NCBI GenBank assembly: GCA_028583685.1
Contig: JAMXIF010000086.1
Location: 16,232,312 to 16,296,311 of the forward strand
Source of the DNA: Petaurus breviceps papuanus
Taxonomy: Eukaryota > Chordata > Mammalia > Diprotodontia > Petauridae
Reading direction: 5' to 3'
DNA length: 64,000 bases
Shown here: positions 10,756-22,782 of the stretch, piece by piece
How positions within the stretch are numbered: position 1 is the first letter of the stretch
Layout: every line of letters begins with the position of its first letter
Notes under the pieces: model-generated
Database searches by the model: none
The model's input: only the letters and a program-made list of their open reading frames with translations
Told to the model about the DNA's origin: nothing
Translations under genes and position numbers: made by a program

Positions 10756-11095
10756 AGTGATTCTGGCAGGCACCACAAAATGTGGTCAGGATATCAGGGA
10801 TGAGAGGGTTGAGGGAGAAGCAACCTTGGGGAGAGACTTTGGACCTGGAGTCAACAGACCCTGCAGGGATGGAGAGAGAGACACCAGTGTATCATAGAGC
10901 CTCTTCTAAGAGGCCATAATCTCCCAAAAAATTAGATGGGAGGAAAGGAGATTACCTGGGATGTGGACCCAAGGGGAAGAAACCAGCATCTGATCTTGTT
11001 AAATAACTTTCTAAAACTTAAAATAACAGATATGGTACCATACCTACACTGACAGAGAAAGTTCCTCACCAGGAGTCACCTATGTGGATGGATAC
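10756..11095. other. Nothing recognised
   Basis: No repeat family or coding region identified. Confidence 0.45.
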
Positions 11096-13285
11096 CACTT
11101 GTCATTTTAAGAAAGGTTCTATTTATTCCTATGTTTTCTAGTATTTTTATTAGGAATGGGTGTTAAATTGTGTCAAAAGCTTTTTATGCATCTATTGATA
11201 TATTCATATACTTTCTGTTGTTGTTGTTTTTAATATGGTCAATTATGCTGATAGTTTCCCTGACATTGAGCCAGCCCAGAATTCCTGGTATAAATCCCAC
11301 TTTGTCTAGTATATTAACTTTGTGATATATTGCTGTAATCTTCTTGCTAGTTATTTTATTAATTTTTTTTACTTCAATATTCACTAATGAAATTGGCCTA
11401 TAGCTTTCTTTCTCTGTTTTTGTTCTCCCTGATTTAGGTATTAAAATCATATTTATGTCATAAAAGGACTTTGGGTAGGATTCTACCTATTTTTTCAAGT
11501 AGTTTGTATAGTATTGGAATAAATTGTTCCTTAAACATTTGGCAGAATTCACTTGCAAATCCAATTGGTCTTAGGGATTTTTTTCCTAGTAAGTTCACCT
11601 ATGGATTGCTCAATTTCTTTTTCTAAGACAATTATTTATGTATATAATTTCCTCTTCTGTTAATCTGAGCAATTTATATTTTTGTAAATATTTTTTTCCA
11701 TTTCACTTAGATTTGTCAGTTTTGCAGGCATGTAATTGGGCAAACTGGCTCCTAATAATTGCTTTAATTTTATCTTCATTGGTGGTACATTCACCCTTTT
11801 GACTTTTGATACTGGTAACTTTATTTTCTTTCTTTTTTTAAATCAAATTAACCAGTGGTTTATCTATTTTATTGTTTTTTATTTTTTCATAAAACCAGCT
11901 CCTAGTTTTATTTATTGGTTCAATATTCATTTATTTTTACTTTCAATTCTCTCTCTCTCCCTCTCTCTCCTTTATTTTCAGGATTTATATTTTGGTGTTT
12001 AATTGAGGATTATTAACTTGTTCTTTTCCTAGATTTTTTAGTTACATGCCCAATTCACTGATCTCCTCTTTCTCTCTTCCATTGATGTGTGCATTTAGAG
12101 AAACAAATTTTCCCCTAAGTATTGCTTTGACTACATCCTACAAATTTTGGTATGTTGTCTCATTGTTATCATTCTCTTTAATGAAGTTATTGGTTGTTTC
12201 TATGATTTATTCTTTGCCACACTAATTTTTTAGGATTAGATAATTTAGTTTCCAATTAATTTTTAATTTATGCTTCCAGGGCCCCTTATTGAATGTAATT
12301 TTTATTGCATTATGGTCTGAAAAGGGTGCATCTAATATTTAGGTTTTCTACATTTGTTTGTGAGATTTCCTAATATATAGTCAATTTTTATTAATGTACC
12401 TTCTTTGAACTAGTTCAGAAGAAAGTAAAGTTATAAAAATATTGCAATTGACTCTTTATACAGACCCCACCACCACCATTTTCCCCTCTACTATAAAAAC
12501 TCTTCCTTGAGTATCTCTTTTATGTGAGATGATTTTCCCCATTCTTACTCTCCCTTTTCTTTTCTCCCTGTGCATCCATCCCTCTTTCTTACCCCTCCAT
12601 TGCTTTTTAGATCATCCTAGCATAATCGGCTGACATTTATGTCTTTTATGTATGTGGACTGCTTTTAAGTGCCCTAATAATGATAAAATTTTAGGAGTTA
12701 CAAATATCTTTCCATATAGGAATGTAAACAATTTAACCTTATTGGGTGTCTTATGATTTCTCTTTCCCGTTTACCTTTTTATGCTTCTTTTGAGGCATAT
12801 TTGAAAGTAAAATTTTTATTCATCTCTTGTCTTTTTATCAGGAATGTTTTGTAGTCCTCTATTTTATTAAATACCCATTTTCTCCCCTGAAAAATTATAC
12901 TCAGTTTTGCTAGATTCTTGGTTGTAATTTTTTATTGTAACTTCTTTGCATTCTGAAATATCATATTCCAAGTCTTCTTCTCCTTTAACTTAGTAGCTAC
13001 TAGATTTTATGTGATGCTGACTGTGGCTTCATGATATTTCAAAGGCTTCTTTCTGGTTGTTTGCATTATTTTTCTCTTTGACCTGGGAGGTCCAAAATTT
13101 GACTATCATATTCCTGGAAGTTTTCATTTTGGGATCTCTTTCAAGAGGTGATTGGTAGATTCTTTCATTGTCTATTTTGTCCTCTAGTTTTAAGATATTG
13201 GGGGCAGTTTTCCTTTATAATTTCTTGAAATGTGATTCCTAGGCTCTTTTTTCAATCATGGTTTTCAGGTAGCCTAATAATTCTT

Positions 13286-13971
13286 TTTTTTTAATTCTTT
13301 AATTTATTAATTCGTTTGTTTCCTTTTAATTTACAGGATTCAATTCCACAATTCCTTGAATCACATTTTGTCCCCCCCCCCCCCATGGCATCTTATAATC
13401 AAGTATAGGATCTGTAGATACTTTCACATTATACAATGGTCAGGTTATAAGGATGGATTGTACCAGCTAGGATGAAAAATGGTATAGAGGACATAAAATC
13501 AAATAAGAGAACAAAAAAGATCAGGTATTTTGCTTCCACCTGGATATAAATTTAGTTCTTTCTAGTTCTTTCTCTGGATGCATGTTTTTCTCTCCATCAT
13601 GCGTCTTTTGGGATTGACTTATATCCCTGCATTGTTGAGAAGAGTCCAGTTTATCAAAGTTGGTCATCACACATACGTTGTGTCCATAATTGTGTACAAA
13701 TTCCTCCTGGTTCTACTCTTCTCACTCAGCATCAGTTCTTTTAAACCTCTCCAGGTAAATATGAAGACCGCCTGCTCCCCGTTTCTTATAGCGCAATAAT
13801 ATTCCATAACATGCATACACCACAACTTGTTCAGCCATTCCCCAATTGATGGACACCCCCTTAATTTCCAATTCTTTGCCACAACAAAAAGAGCTGCTAT
13901 AAACATTTTTGTACATATGGGTCTTTCTCCCATTTCTATGATCTCTTTGGTATATAACCCTAGGAGTGGTA
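13286..13971 (-). mobile_element. 5'-truncated L1 inserted in the older L1
   Basis: T run at the left (A tail), L1 3' UTR with a C homopolymer (near 13372-13384), then the ORF2 C-terminus. The antisense frame 13933-13667 reads IGEWLNKLWCMHVMEYYCAI, equivalent to the IDWIKKMWHIYTMEYYAAI region of human L1 as I recall it. Identical 16-base target duplication TAGCCTAATAATTCTT at 13270-13285 and 13972-13987. Confidence 0.95.
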
Positions 13972-14135
13972 TAGCCTAATAATTCTTAAAGTATTTCCTC
14001 TTGTTCTATTTTCCAGGTTATTATTTTTTTGTCCAATGAAATATTACATATTTTCTTGTATTTTTCCATTCTTCGACTTTATTTTACTATTTCCTGTTGT
14101 CTCATAGAATCATTAGCTTCTACTTGCCCAGTTCT

Positions 14136-14440
14136 TTTTTTTTTTTTAAGCAATTGGGGTTAAGTAACTTGCTCAAGGTTACACGGCCAGTTATTATTTC
14201 TAGGTGTGGTGCTGAGTATCTGAGCCCAGATTTGATCCAGGTCATTCCGACACTGGAGCTGGTGCTCTTTCTTGCTGAGCCACCTGGCCACCCCTAAGCA
14301 ATTGGGGTTAAGTAATTTGCTCAAGGTTACACGGCCAGGTGTTTCTGGGTGGGTGCTACGTGTCTGAGCCCGGGATTCGATCTCCAGGTCTTCTCAGCAC
14401 TGGAGCCAGTGCTCTTACTTGCTGTGCTACCTGGCCGCCC
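14136..14440 (-). mobile_element. Dimeric tRNA-type SINE
   Basis: Two head-to-tail copies of the same SINE: the left unit is about 14136-14295 and the right unit about 14296-14440. Each has CAATTGGGGTTAAGTAA, GGTTACACGGCCAG and a B-box-like stretch. One A tail and one target duplication (CTACTTGCCCAGTTCT, 14120-14135 and 14441-14456, identical) bound the pair, so it was inserted as a single unit. Confidence 0.92.
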
Positions 14441-14821
14441 CTACTTGCCCAGTTCTAATCTTTAAGGAATTATTTTCTTCAGGAGTTTTTGTACCTCCTT
14501 TACCATTTGACAAATACTGTTTTTTAATGTTTTATTTTCTTCAGTACTTTTTTATTGTACTTTTGTACTTCTTTTTACCAGGTTGTTAATTTCTTTCCAT
14601 AATTTTCTTGCATCATCCTCATTTCTTTTCCCAATTTTTCCTCTACTACTCTTATTTGATTTTGAAAAGTTTTTTTTTTAGCTTTTTTAGGAATTCTTGT
14701 TGGGCTTGTGTCCAACTTTTATTTCTTCTTTGAGGATTCACTTATAGAGGTTTTGACACTGTTGTCTTCTTTTGAACTTATGTTTAGATCTTCCCTATCA
14801 AGTTTATGGTCAAGTTCTTTT

Positions 14822-17800
14822 TAAAAATTCATTATTTAGCATTTTATTTTCCCCAGTTACACATGAAAACAATTTTTATTTGTTTTTAAAACTTTAGTTC
14901 CAAATTCTTTCCCTTCCTTCTCTCCCACCCTCCTTCATTGGGAAGGCAAGCAATTCAATATAGGTTATATATGTGTAGTCATGCAAAACATTTCCATGTT
15001 AGTCATGTTGTGAAAGAAAAGAAATTTAAAAAACTAAAAAAAAAATAAAGTAAAAAAAGTATGTTTCAATCCAAATTTAGACACCATCAGTTCTTTCTCT
15101 TTGGATGGATAACATTTTTCATCATAAGTCCTTCAGAGTTTCCTTGGATGATTGTATTGCTGAGAATAACTGTGTCAGTCACAACTGATCATTGCACAAT
15201 ATTGCTGTTACTTTTTACACATCATATTTCACTTTGCATCAGCTCATGTAAGTAGTTCCAGGTTTTTCTGAAAGCATCCTGTTCATCATTTCTTATAGCA
15301 CAATAGTATTCCATAATAATCTCATACCACATTTGTTCAGCCATTCCCCAACTGACAAACATTCCCTCAATTTCCAGTTCTTTGCCACCAGAAGAGAGGC
15401 ACTATGAATATTTTTGTATATATTGGTCATTTTCATTTTTTATCTCTTTTGGGATGCAGACCTAGTAGTGGTATTACTAGGTCAAAAGGTATGTATGTTT
15501 TTATAGTCCTTTGGGCATAATTCCAAATTGCTATACAGAATGGTTGAATCAGTTCAAACTTCACCAACAGTACATTAATGTCTCACTTTTCCCACATCCC
15601 TTTTAACATTTGTCATTTACTATTCTGTCCTATTAGCCAATCTAATAGGCATGAGGTAGTACCTCAGAATTGCTTTAATTTGCATTTCTCTAATCAATAG
15701 CAAGTTAGAGTATTTTTCCCCCTATGGCTATAGATAGCTTTGATTACTTCATCTGAAAACTATTCATATCTTTTGGTCATTTACCAGTTGGGGAATGGTT
15801 CTTAGTTTTATAAATTTGACTCAGTTCTCTATGTGTTTGAGAAATGAGGTCTTTATCAGAGAAATTTGCCTCAAAATTTTTTTTCACAGTTACTGATGCT
15901 AACTGTATTTCCCTCCATCCTATTTCCTTCCCCCCATTTATTCTATTCTCTCTCTTCTTTCACCCTGTCCCCAATCTGCCATCCTTTCTATCACCTACTC
16001 CCCTCTTATCTCCTTCCTTTCCCACTTTCTTGTAAGGTAAGATAGATCTCCATACCGAATTGAATGTGTATGTTATGCCCTCTTCAAGCCACTTCTGATA
16101 AGAGGAAGGTTTGCTTACTTCCTCTCACCTCCTCCCTCTTCCCCTTCACTGTAAAACCCTTTTCTTGACTCTTTTATTTGAGATAATTTACCACATTCTA
16201 CCTCTCCCTATCACTTTCTTCTGGTACATTACTTTCTCCTTAATTTTATCTTTTTTAGGTATCATCCCTTGTGCCTACACAACTCATCCCCATGCCTCTG
16301 TCTATATATACTCTTTCTAACTGACCTGATAATGAGAAAGGTCTTAGGAGTTAAAAGTATTATCTTCCCATGTAGGAATGTAAACAGTTTAACTTTATTA
16401 AGTCCCTTATGATTTCCCTTTCTTGTTTACCTTTTCATGCTTCTCTTGAGTCTTGTATTTGAAAGTCAAATTTTTTATTTAGCTCTGGTCTTTTGATCAA
16501 GAATGTTGGAAAGTCCTTTATTTCACTGAGTGTCCATTTTCCCCCTGAAGGATTCATACTCAGTTTTGCTGGGTAGGGAATTCTTGGTTTTAATCCTAGC
16601 TCCCCTGAGGAATATCCTATTACAAGTCTTCTTATCCTTTAATTTAGAAGCTGCTAAATCTTGCTCCATGATACTTAAATTGTTTCTTTCTGACTGCTTG
16701 CAGTATTTTCTCCATGAAATGGTAGCTGTGGAATTTTGCTATTATATTCCTGGCAGTTTTCATTTTGGGATCTCTTTCAGAAGGTTACTAGTAGATTATT
16801 TCCATTTCTATTTTACCCTCTGGTTCTAGAATATCAGAGCAGTTTTCTTTGACAATTTTTTGAAAAATGATATCTACGTTCTTTTTTTTTTTATCAAAGC
16901 TTTCAGGTAGTTTGATAATTTTTGAATTAACTTCCTTGGATCTATTTTCCAGGTTTATTATTTTTCCAATGAGATATTTCACATTACCTTCTATTCTTGC
17001 ATTCTTTTGGTTTTGTTTTATTGTTTCTCAATTTCTCATAAAGTCATTAGCTTCCATTTATTAAATTTTAATTTTTAAGGAATTATTTTCTTCAGTGAGC
17101 TTTTATACCTCCTTTTTCATTTGGCCTTTTTTTTAAGGAGTTTTTTTTTTTCTTCAGTGAATTTTTGTGCCACTTTTCCTATTTGGCCAGTTCTGCTTTT
17201 TAAGGCATTCTTCTCCTCATTGGCTTTTTGGACCTTTTTTTTACCATTTGGCCTAATCTGTTTTTTAAGGTGTTATTTTCTTCAGTATTTTTTTTGTGTG
17301 TGTGTCTCTTTTACCAAGCTGTTGACTCTTTTTTTCATGATTTTCTTGCATTATTCTTCTTTCTCTTCCCAACTTTTCCTCATCTTCTCTTGTTTGATTT
17401 TCAAAATCCTTTTTGAGCTCTTCCATGATCTGCCACCAATTCATATTTTGCTTTGGAGGTAGGAGCTTTGACTTTGTTGTTATGTTCTTCTGAGCATGTG
17501 TTTTGATCTTCTCATCACCATAGTAACTTTATTTATTTATTTATTTTTGCTTTTTGGAGGGCAATTGGGGTTAAGTGACTTGCCGAAGGTCACAAAGCTA
17601 CTAGTTTTTGTGTTAAGTGTCTGAGGTCAGATTTGAACTCAGGTCCTCCTCACTCCAGGGCCAGGCCTCTGACATCTTGGCTCTGTCTTCAAGTTCTTTT
17701 CATGCTGTTATTTACTCATTTTTCCAGCCTTTCTTAACTTTGAACTTTATATTAAAGGTGGGGTCTTGAGGGGATTATGGAAAGAGAGAGGCCCTGTCCC

Positions 17801-18371
17801 AAGCTTTAGGCTTTTTTTTGCACTACTTTTTTCAAAGTTACTTCTGGGGGTTTAGAAGTTTTCAGTGCTTCCAAGATGGTGTTATCAGAGGAGAGGTGTG
17901 GTAACTGCTCTGGGCCTCTGATTTCTTGTGACCAAAAATGCTCTTTTCTCCCCTAAAACTGTGACCTGGACATGGGTATGAGCAATGGAGTTGCCAAACA
18001 GCACCCTGCCCTGCTCCCAGTGCTAGCAAAGGAATCTCCTCTAATCTCTTTCTGACAAGTTATTCAATCCCCTTATCATCTCAGGTTGAGAGCTCCAGAA
18101 TCTGCTGCTGCTGTGGTCACTGCTTCCAAGGCCCACTGCTGGAACTGCCACCACATGCACTCCAGGCCAGCCCTGACCCCAGTGTCACAGACCTCTCCTT
18201 CTGATCTCCTAAACTGTTTTAGGCTGGAAAAATGTCTCACCCAAACTTCTATTAGCTCTGCCACTCCAGAATTCTATTTGAGGTGTTATTTTAAAGTTGT
18301 TTGGAAGGAAAAGTTGGAAGAGTTCAGCTATAGTGCTTCCTCCACTCTGCCATCTTGGCTCAGCCCACCAC
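14822..18371 (-). mobile_element. Half-L1-like element: 5' UTR and ORF1 joined to the ORF2 C-terminus and 3' UTR
   Basis: 5' end at about 18371 (complement of TGCCATCTTGGCTCAGCCC). GC-richer 5' UTR to about 17700, ORF1 about 17500-16500 (ENRSKEVNSKIIKLPE and IFQKIVKENCSDILEPE in frame 16982-16788), and inter-ORF region to about 15910. The start of ORF2 is then joined near 15885 directly to its last 270 or so codons (15880-15060), followed by the L1 3' UTR (15060-14822). Endonuclease body and reverse transcriptase are absent, as in the half-L1 (HAL1) elements known in therians. A SINE is nested near 17545-17668. Confidence 0.8.
17545..17668 (-). mobile_element. tRNA-type marsupial SINE, truncated
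   Basis: TTTTTGCTTTTTGGAGGGCA, then CAATTGGGGTTAAGTGACTT to CCTCACTCCAGGGCCAGG. The head is missing. It is preceded by a (TTTA)n tail. Confidence 0.8.
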
Positions 18372-18399
18372 CCGCATCTATGTAGATATAATCCCAGGA

Positions 18400-18545
18400 T
18401 GGGTCACAAAAACAACAGCAACAAATCAGGCAATAAGTATTTGGAGAGTACCTATTATATACCAGGCATTGCTCAAAGCCTTGAGGACACAAAGAAAAGG
18501 TAAAAATAGTCCTTACTTCCATGCTAATGGGGAGACAACATGTGT
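18400..18545 (-). mobile_element. L2 3' end
   Basis: ATAAGTATTTGGAGAGTACC, TATATACCAGGCATTGC and GGACACAAAGAAAAGGTAAA. This is the antisense L2 end that recurs at 25905, 52747 and 63310. A (GT)8 lies at its right end. Confidence 0.65.
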
Positions 18546-18705
18546 GTGTGTGTGTGACTGAGAGGTTTATGGACACCCTCCCCCAACATCATCTAGTCAA
18601 TATGTTTCAGAGACCAAATTTTTCTGAGACTTTCCTGACTGCTAGGTCAGCCTTTCATCTCCATCTCCACATCTTTCTCTGGAGCTTAGCACTTAGTTGC
18701 TGAGT

Positions 18706-18815
18706 ATATGTATGTATATATATACATATGTGTATGTATGTATGTATATATTATATGTCTATATATGAACTACTTGAGACAATAAATTATATATATATGT
18801 ATATTCATGTTGTTT
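18706..18815. repeat. TATG/TATA simple repeat
   Basis: Degenerate (GTAT)n and (TA)n, interrupted near 18765-18790. Confidence 0.85.
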
Positions 18816-18889
18816 CCCTCATTAGCAGGTAATCAGGGACTACTTTTGCTTTTATACATACATATATACATACACCAAGCGCTAAGCTC

Positions 18890-19110
18890 TGAAACAGGGT
18901 GTGGAGTAGGAGACAAAGAATTGACCTAGAAATCAAGAAGTTCTCAGAGAAACACAGCCTCTGACACACATTGACTGGATGACTTGGGGAGGTCCTTAAC
19001 TTCTCAGTGTGACAGCCAATTCTACAAATTACAGAGCTGGTGTTAATCTGCATTGGTAGAGGAAGTTTTCTCACCAGAAGTTTTCTTCACCAATAAAATT
19101 ACAAGTTCGA
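18890..19110 (+). mobile_element. CORE-SINE with the TGCATTGGTAGAGG tail
   Basis: TTGACCTAGAAATCAAGAAG, CTTAACTTCTCAGTG, CTGCATTGGTAGAGGAAGTT and ACCAATAAAATTACAAG. The same family occurs at 25265, 35505 (minus) and 54965. Confidence 0.7.
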
Positions 19111-20160
19111 AACAGAAAAATGCTAAGCTTAATTGTTCTGACCTGCTCAATGAGTGCAGATGGTGCCAGAACCTTCTTAATTTTGGAGCCCTGGACAAAG
19201 CTCTTGTTGTCCTGTCCTAGTTATGACTCTGTATGTAAATAGGTAATGCTAGGGTAGAATCAGAGGAGTTAGAGTTAGAAGAGACTTGAAATTAAGCATC
19301 CCAAGAAAATTAGATGATAAGTGCTCAAGGTCCCTCAAATAGTAGAAAATTCAATGTCAGGTCCTCTGACTCTGAATCTGGTAGCCTTTCAGATTCTTCA
19401 CTTCCTTCCTTTTTCTTCATTCTTCTAGTCAGAACTATTTCCTACATTCTGGCTTGTTTCTGCATGCATCTAATGCTCCCTGAGACAACCTCGAAAGTCA
19501 TAATTCTTGGTATGCCATTGGTTCAGGCAAATGAGAAGCAAAAAATACTGTGTCCAACTGGGTCAGGCCAAAGCACTATCGATGTATAGAGTTTCTCTAC
19601 CTGTCAGGAATACTTCATGGCCCTTCTATTAATAGGTAGAATTACAACCCCATTTCTGTGCTCTGGGTCTAGGAATGACCTATAGGTTCTTAACAAGCTA
19701 CATGCCTAATTTATAGCCAGATAATGAAGAACTATCAATGAATAATGAAGAACTAATCAACAACATCAAAAAAATGTAATGTGCCCTCTGGGTATATGGT
19801 ATTGGAGATGCCGAGTAAAGATAAAGTGCTCTTCCAGCCCTGGAGAGGCTGCTAATGGAATGAGGGAGATAAAGTACATGAGTATTCAATTGACAGAGAG
19901 CTATAGTATAGACACAGTAATTAAATGACAGTATGTATGTATTGGGCCAGCCTAAGCTTGAATGGCTCTTGAGTAAGAGGCTGAATTCTACAGTGTTCCT
20001 GGGAGTCTGTGGCTAGTCCTAGATGTAACTGTACATTTTTTTTTTCCTTCTTAGCATATTTCTCATTTACAAATCCTTGTAACTATCCTCACCAAGTCCT
20101 TCTTTCAGGATTAGTAAAACCCTGTCCATGAGAAAACTGTCTTGGGCATCTGACAGGAGC
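19111..20160. other. Mostly single copy
   Basis: A faint MIR remnant (minus) lies near 19260-19395. Nothing else recognised. Confidence 0.45.
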
Positions 20161-20165
<5 letters not shown>

Positions 20166-20211
<46 letters not shown>

Positions 20212-20221
20212 NNNNNNNNNN

Positions 20222-20274
<53 letters not shown>

Positions 20275-20370
20275 CTCTCTCTGACTATAGCTCTGTGTCT
20301 CACTGTCTCTGTCTCTATCTCTGTCTCTGTCTCTCTCTGTGTGTCTCTCTGTCTCTGTCTCTCTCTACTT
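20166..20370. repeat. (TC)n tract containing a 10-base assembly gap
   Basis: Pure CT repeats on both sides of ten N (20212-20221), then imperfect CTGTCTCT to about 20370. The true length is unknown. Confidence 0.97.
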
Positions 20371-21375
20371 TGTTCTAATCAGAGATGGACATAAAGCAGT
20401 TGAGGAGCTTGCCAAGAGTAAGAGGTATGCTAAGAAAAAAAGGGGGGGAAGTGGAGTTTTCAATTATAAAATCCAAGATGCCAGGACAGAAACCTCCAAA
20501 TTAGCTTCATGCAGCACCCAATATGGGGGTTATAGAGGCTATTTCAGATGGGGGCAATTTATTTTGGAACAAAGAGAGAAATTCAGGAAAAGTTGAGAAA
20601 AACTCAAATTGAACCTGAAGGCCAAGAAGGACACCTTGTATAAGGGTTAAAGGAAGACTCATATAATTCAGGACCCATTTTTTAAAGTGTTGAGTAGATC
20701 CATAATTATCAGGGCCAAAACACAGCACTTACCCCTCATCCCTAGAGGCCAAGCCAGTTCTGACTCACTGTCAGGGATACAGGAATAGATTACTGAGCCT
20801 GGAAGGAGAAGGTAATTGCTAGTCCAGAGTATCCCAAGGCTTGTATAGTCAAACCAAAGGTAATTTATTCTCATGATGGCTTATTTGAGTCAGGGATGGT
20901 TCTTTTTGAATAGAAAGATAGGAAGAATCACTCAAAACTTCTGTCTTATTGGCACTTCCAGCAGAAGGAGGAGAAAAGCCCCATGTAAAAACACCATCAA
21001 GGAGTAAAGTAAGGTACCTGTTGATGAACATAGATGAAAACTTAGAGGCTTGTTCTTCCTCAAAAGAGGGCCAATTACAACTCACCAACTTTGACTGACT
21101 GTCAAGTATTTCAGCCTTAGGGCTGCCTTGATACAAGGTCAGATTTGGCTCATATGTGTGATTAGTGGACAGGAGGATGGGGGTAATGATGAAAGCTTAT
21201 TTCCTATTTTCTGATAATAAAATTATCAATAATTCAGTACATCAATATTCTTACTTCAATAAATTTAATTGATTAAATATTAATAAAAATAATTAATTCT
21301 AATTCAATAAAATGTATAATCATGGCTGCCAAGTTGTCAATCCAAAATGTATAACACCATCCAATGAGATTAAAA
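20371..21375. other. No recognised repeat or gene
   Basis: AT-rich at 21220-21330. An antisense AATAAA near 20866 and CT-rich patches are the only visible features. The block may hold old LTR sequence, but no ends could be set. Confidence 0.4.
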
Positions 21376-21377
21376 AT

Positions 21378-21895
21378 GCATCTAGCTAGGTAGCATAGTG
21401 GAAAGGGCACTGGGCCTGGAGTCAGGAAGATCTGAATTCAAATTCAACCAACTGTGTGACCCTGGGCAAGTCACTTAACTGTGTTTGCCTCGAGTTCCTC
21501 ATTTGTGAAATGGAGACCATAATAACGCCTACTTCCCAGGGTTCTTGTAAAGACCAAATGAGATAATAATTGTTATTTTTTTTATTTTTTTGTTTTTTGG
21601 AGGGCAATTGGGGTTAAGTGACTTGTTCAAGGTCACACAGCTAGTAAGTGTTAAGTGTCTGAGGCTGGATTTGAACTCAGGTCCTCCTGACTTCAGGGCT
21701 GGTGCTCTATGCACTGTGCCACCTAGCCACCCTGAGATAATAATTGTTAAGTGCTTACCACAGTGCCTGGTACATAGTAAATGCTATATAAATGCTAGCT
21801 ATTGTTTGTTGTTATGATAACCTGATTGTAGACACTTCCAGGGTGATTGTGAGGATAAAATAAAAATATGTGTAAAGTACTTTGCAAGTCTTAAG
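21378..21895 (+). mobile_element. MIR/THER-type SINE split by a younger SINE
   Basis: GCTAGGTAGCATAGTGGAAA, ACCCTGGGCAAGTCACTTAA, ATTTGTGAAATGGAGACCAT, and after the insert CACAGTGCCTGGTACATAG. A repeated SINE 3' piece follows to 21895. Confidence 0.8.
21576..21732 (-). mobile_element. tRNA-type marsupial SINE
   Basis: Complete from the T-run tail to the head (complement of CCACCTAGCCACCC). 17-base identical target duplication TGAGATAATAATTGTTA at 21559-21575 and 21733-21749. Confidence 0.95.
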
Positions 21896-21962
21896 GTGAT
21901 ATGTGTGTATATGTGTGTATGCATATATGTATACATACACACATATACATGTGTATATATAT
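21896..21962. repeat. TG/TA simple repeat
   Basis: Degenerate ATGTGTGTATATGTGTGTAT tract with a dyad. Confidence 0.85.
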
Positions 21963-22171
21963 TCTAGTTAATAATAATAGAAGTAAATGTCACTCTTCCT
22001 AACATATTTAAATAGTGTTAGGGGGCTTTAAGGTAGCAGAAGAAGGGTCTCAGAGATAGAGAAGGGCAGAGGCATTGGACCACTCTCAGAAGAAAACCAA
22101 ACTCTGACTCCTAAACTAGAAATGGCGAGAAAGTGGAAGGGAATAGTGACCAGGAGCATGGGAGAGCATTG

Positions 22172-22782
22172 TGTGGGACAAGAAGACCCCTGCCCCAAAT
22201 AAAATAAGCAGAGATATCTCCAAGTAAAGACAGGAAGGATTTATTTAATTATTTCTTCTTGCAAGAAGGGCGGTCTCGCTACTAGAGGCAGTCTAGTAAG
22301 AGAGGGCAAAATACAAAATGCAAAGCTTGGTTGTATACCCAAAATACTACCCCCTTTCCCCCCCATTTTATCCTGTCCTGTTCCCATTAATCAGAAACTA
22401 AGGCATACAATCCAACCACAAAAGAATCTGCTGGCATTTGCAGATGAAAATGTCAATAATATCAAAAAGTGGAAGGTCCATATCTAGAGGACATAAAAAC
22501 AGACAAAATATATCATTAGTATTATTAACTACCTTAATATAATCAAAACGTGGATATGAAAGCAGACAATATCCCATAAATAATGGGGGTATTCGGAACT
22601 TTTGGGTCATGGTGACCCTCCTACTGACAACAGGAAAATAGGAAATATCCTATGCGTCATGGGGATTTTGGAAAACCGGTCTGTAAGTCACAGTAATCTT
22701 TCTAAATCTGTACTTGTGCTAGTCAATGGGAAACTAAGTCCATGGCCAAGTTTAAGGAACATGTACTTTCCCTTCCCCCACA
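22172..22782 (-). mobile_element. Probable solo LTR (retroviral-type fossil)
   Basis: 611 bases bounded by TGTGGG and CCCACA. The antisense strand has AATAAA about 60 bases before its end, as LTRs do. Flanking five-base sequences CATTG and TATTA match at three positions. No internal region is adjacent. Family and exact age unknown. Confidence 0.5.

Larger units (their letters stand above)
11096..14820 (-). mobile_element. L1 fragment: ORF1, part of endonuclease and reverse transcriptase, with two nested elements
   Basis: From right to left on the minus strand: ORF1 coiled-coil part (14820-14457), rest of ORF1 and inter-ORF region (to about 12440), end of the endonuclease (SDHNAIKITFNKGPWKHK-like, near 12330-12250), then reverse transcriptase. 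The RT frame 11450-11184 reads IPKSGRTKTEKESYRPISLV and VGFIPGILGWLNVRETISI. The front of the endonuclease is missing at about 12430, and the 3' half after the RT start is missing, so this is an inactive fragment. A younger L1 (13286-13971) and a dimeric SINE (14136-14440) interrupt it. Confidence 0.85.
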
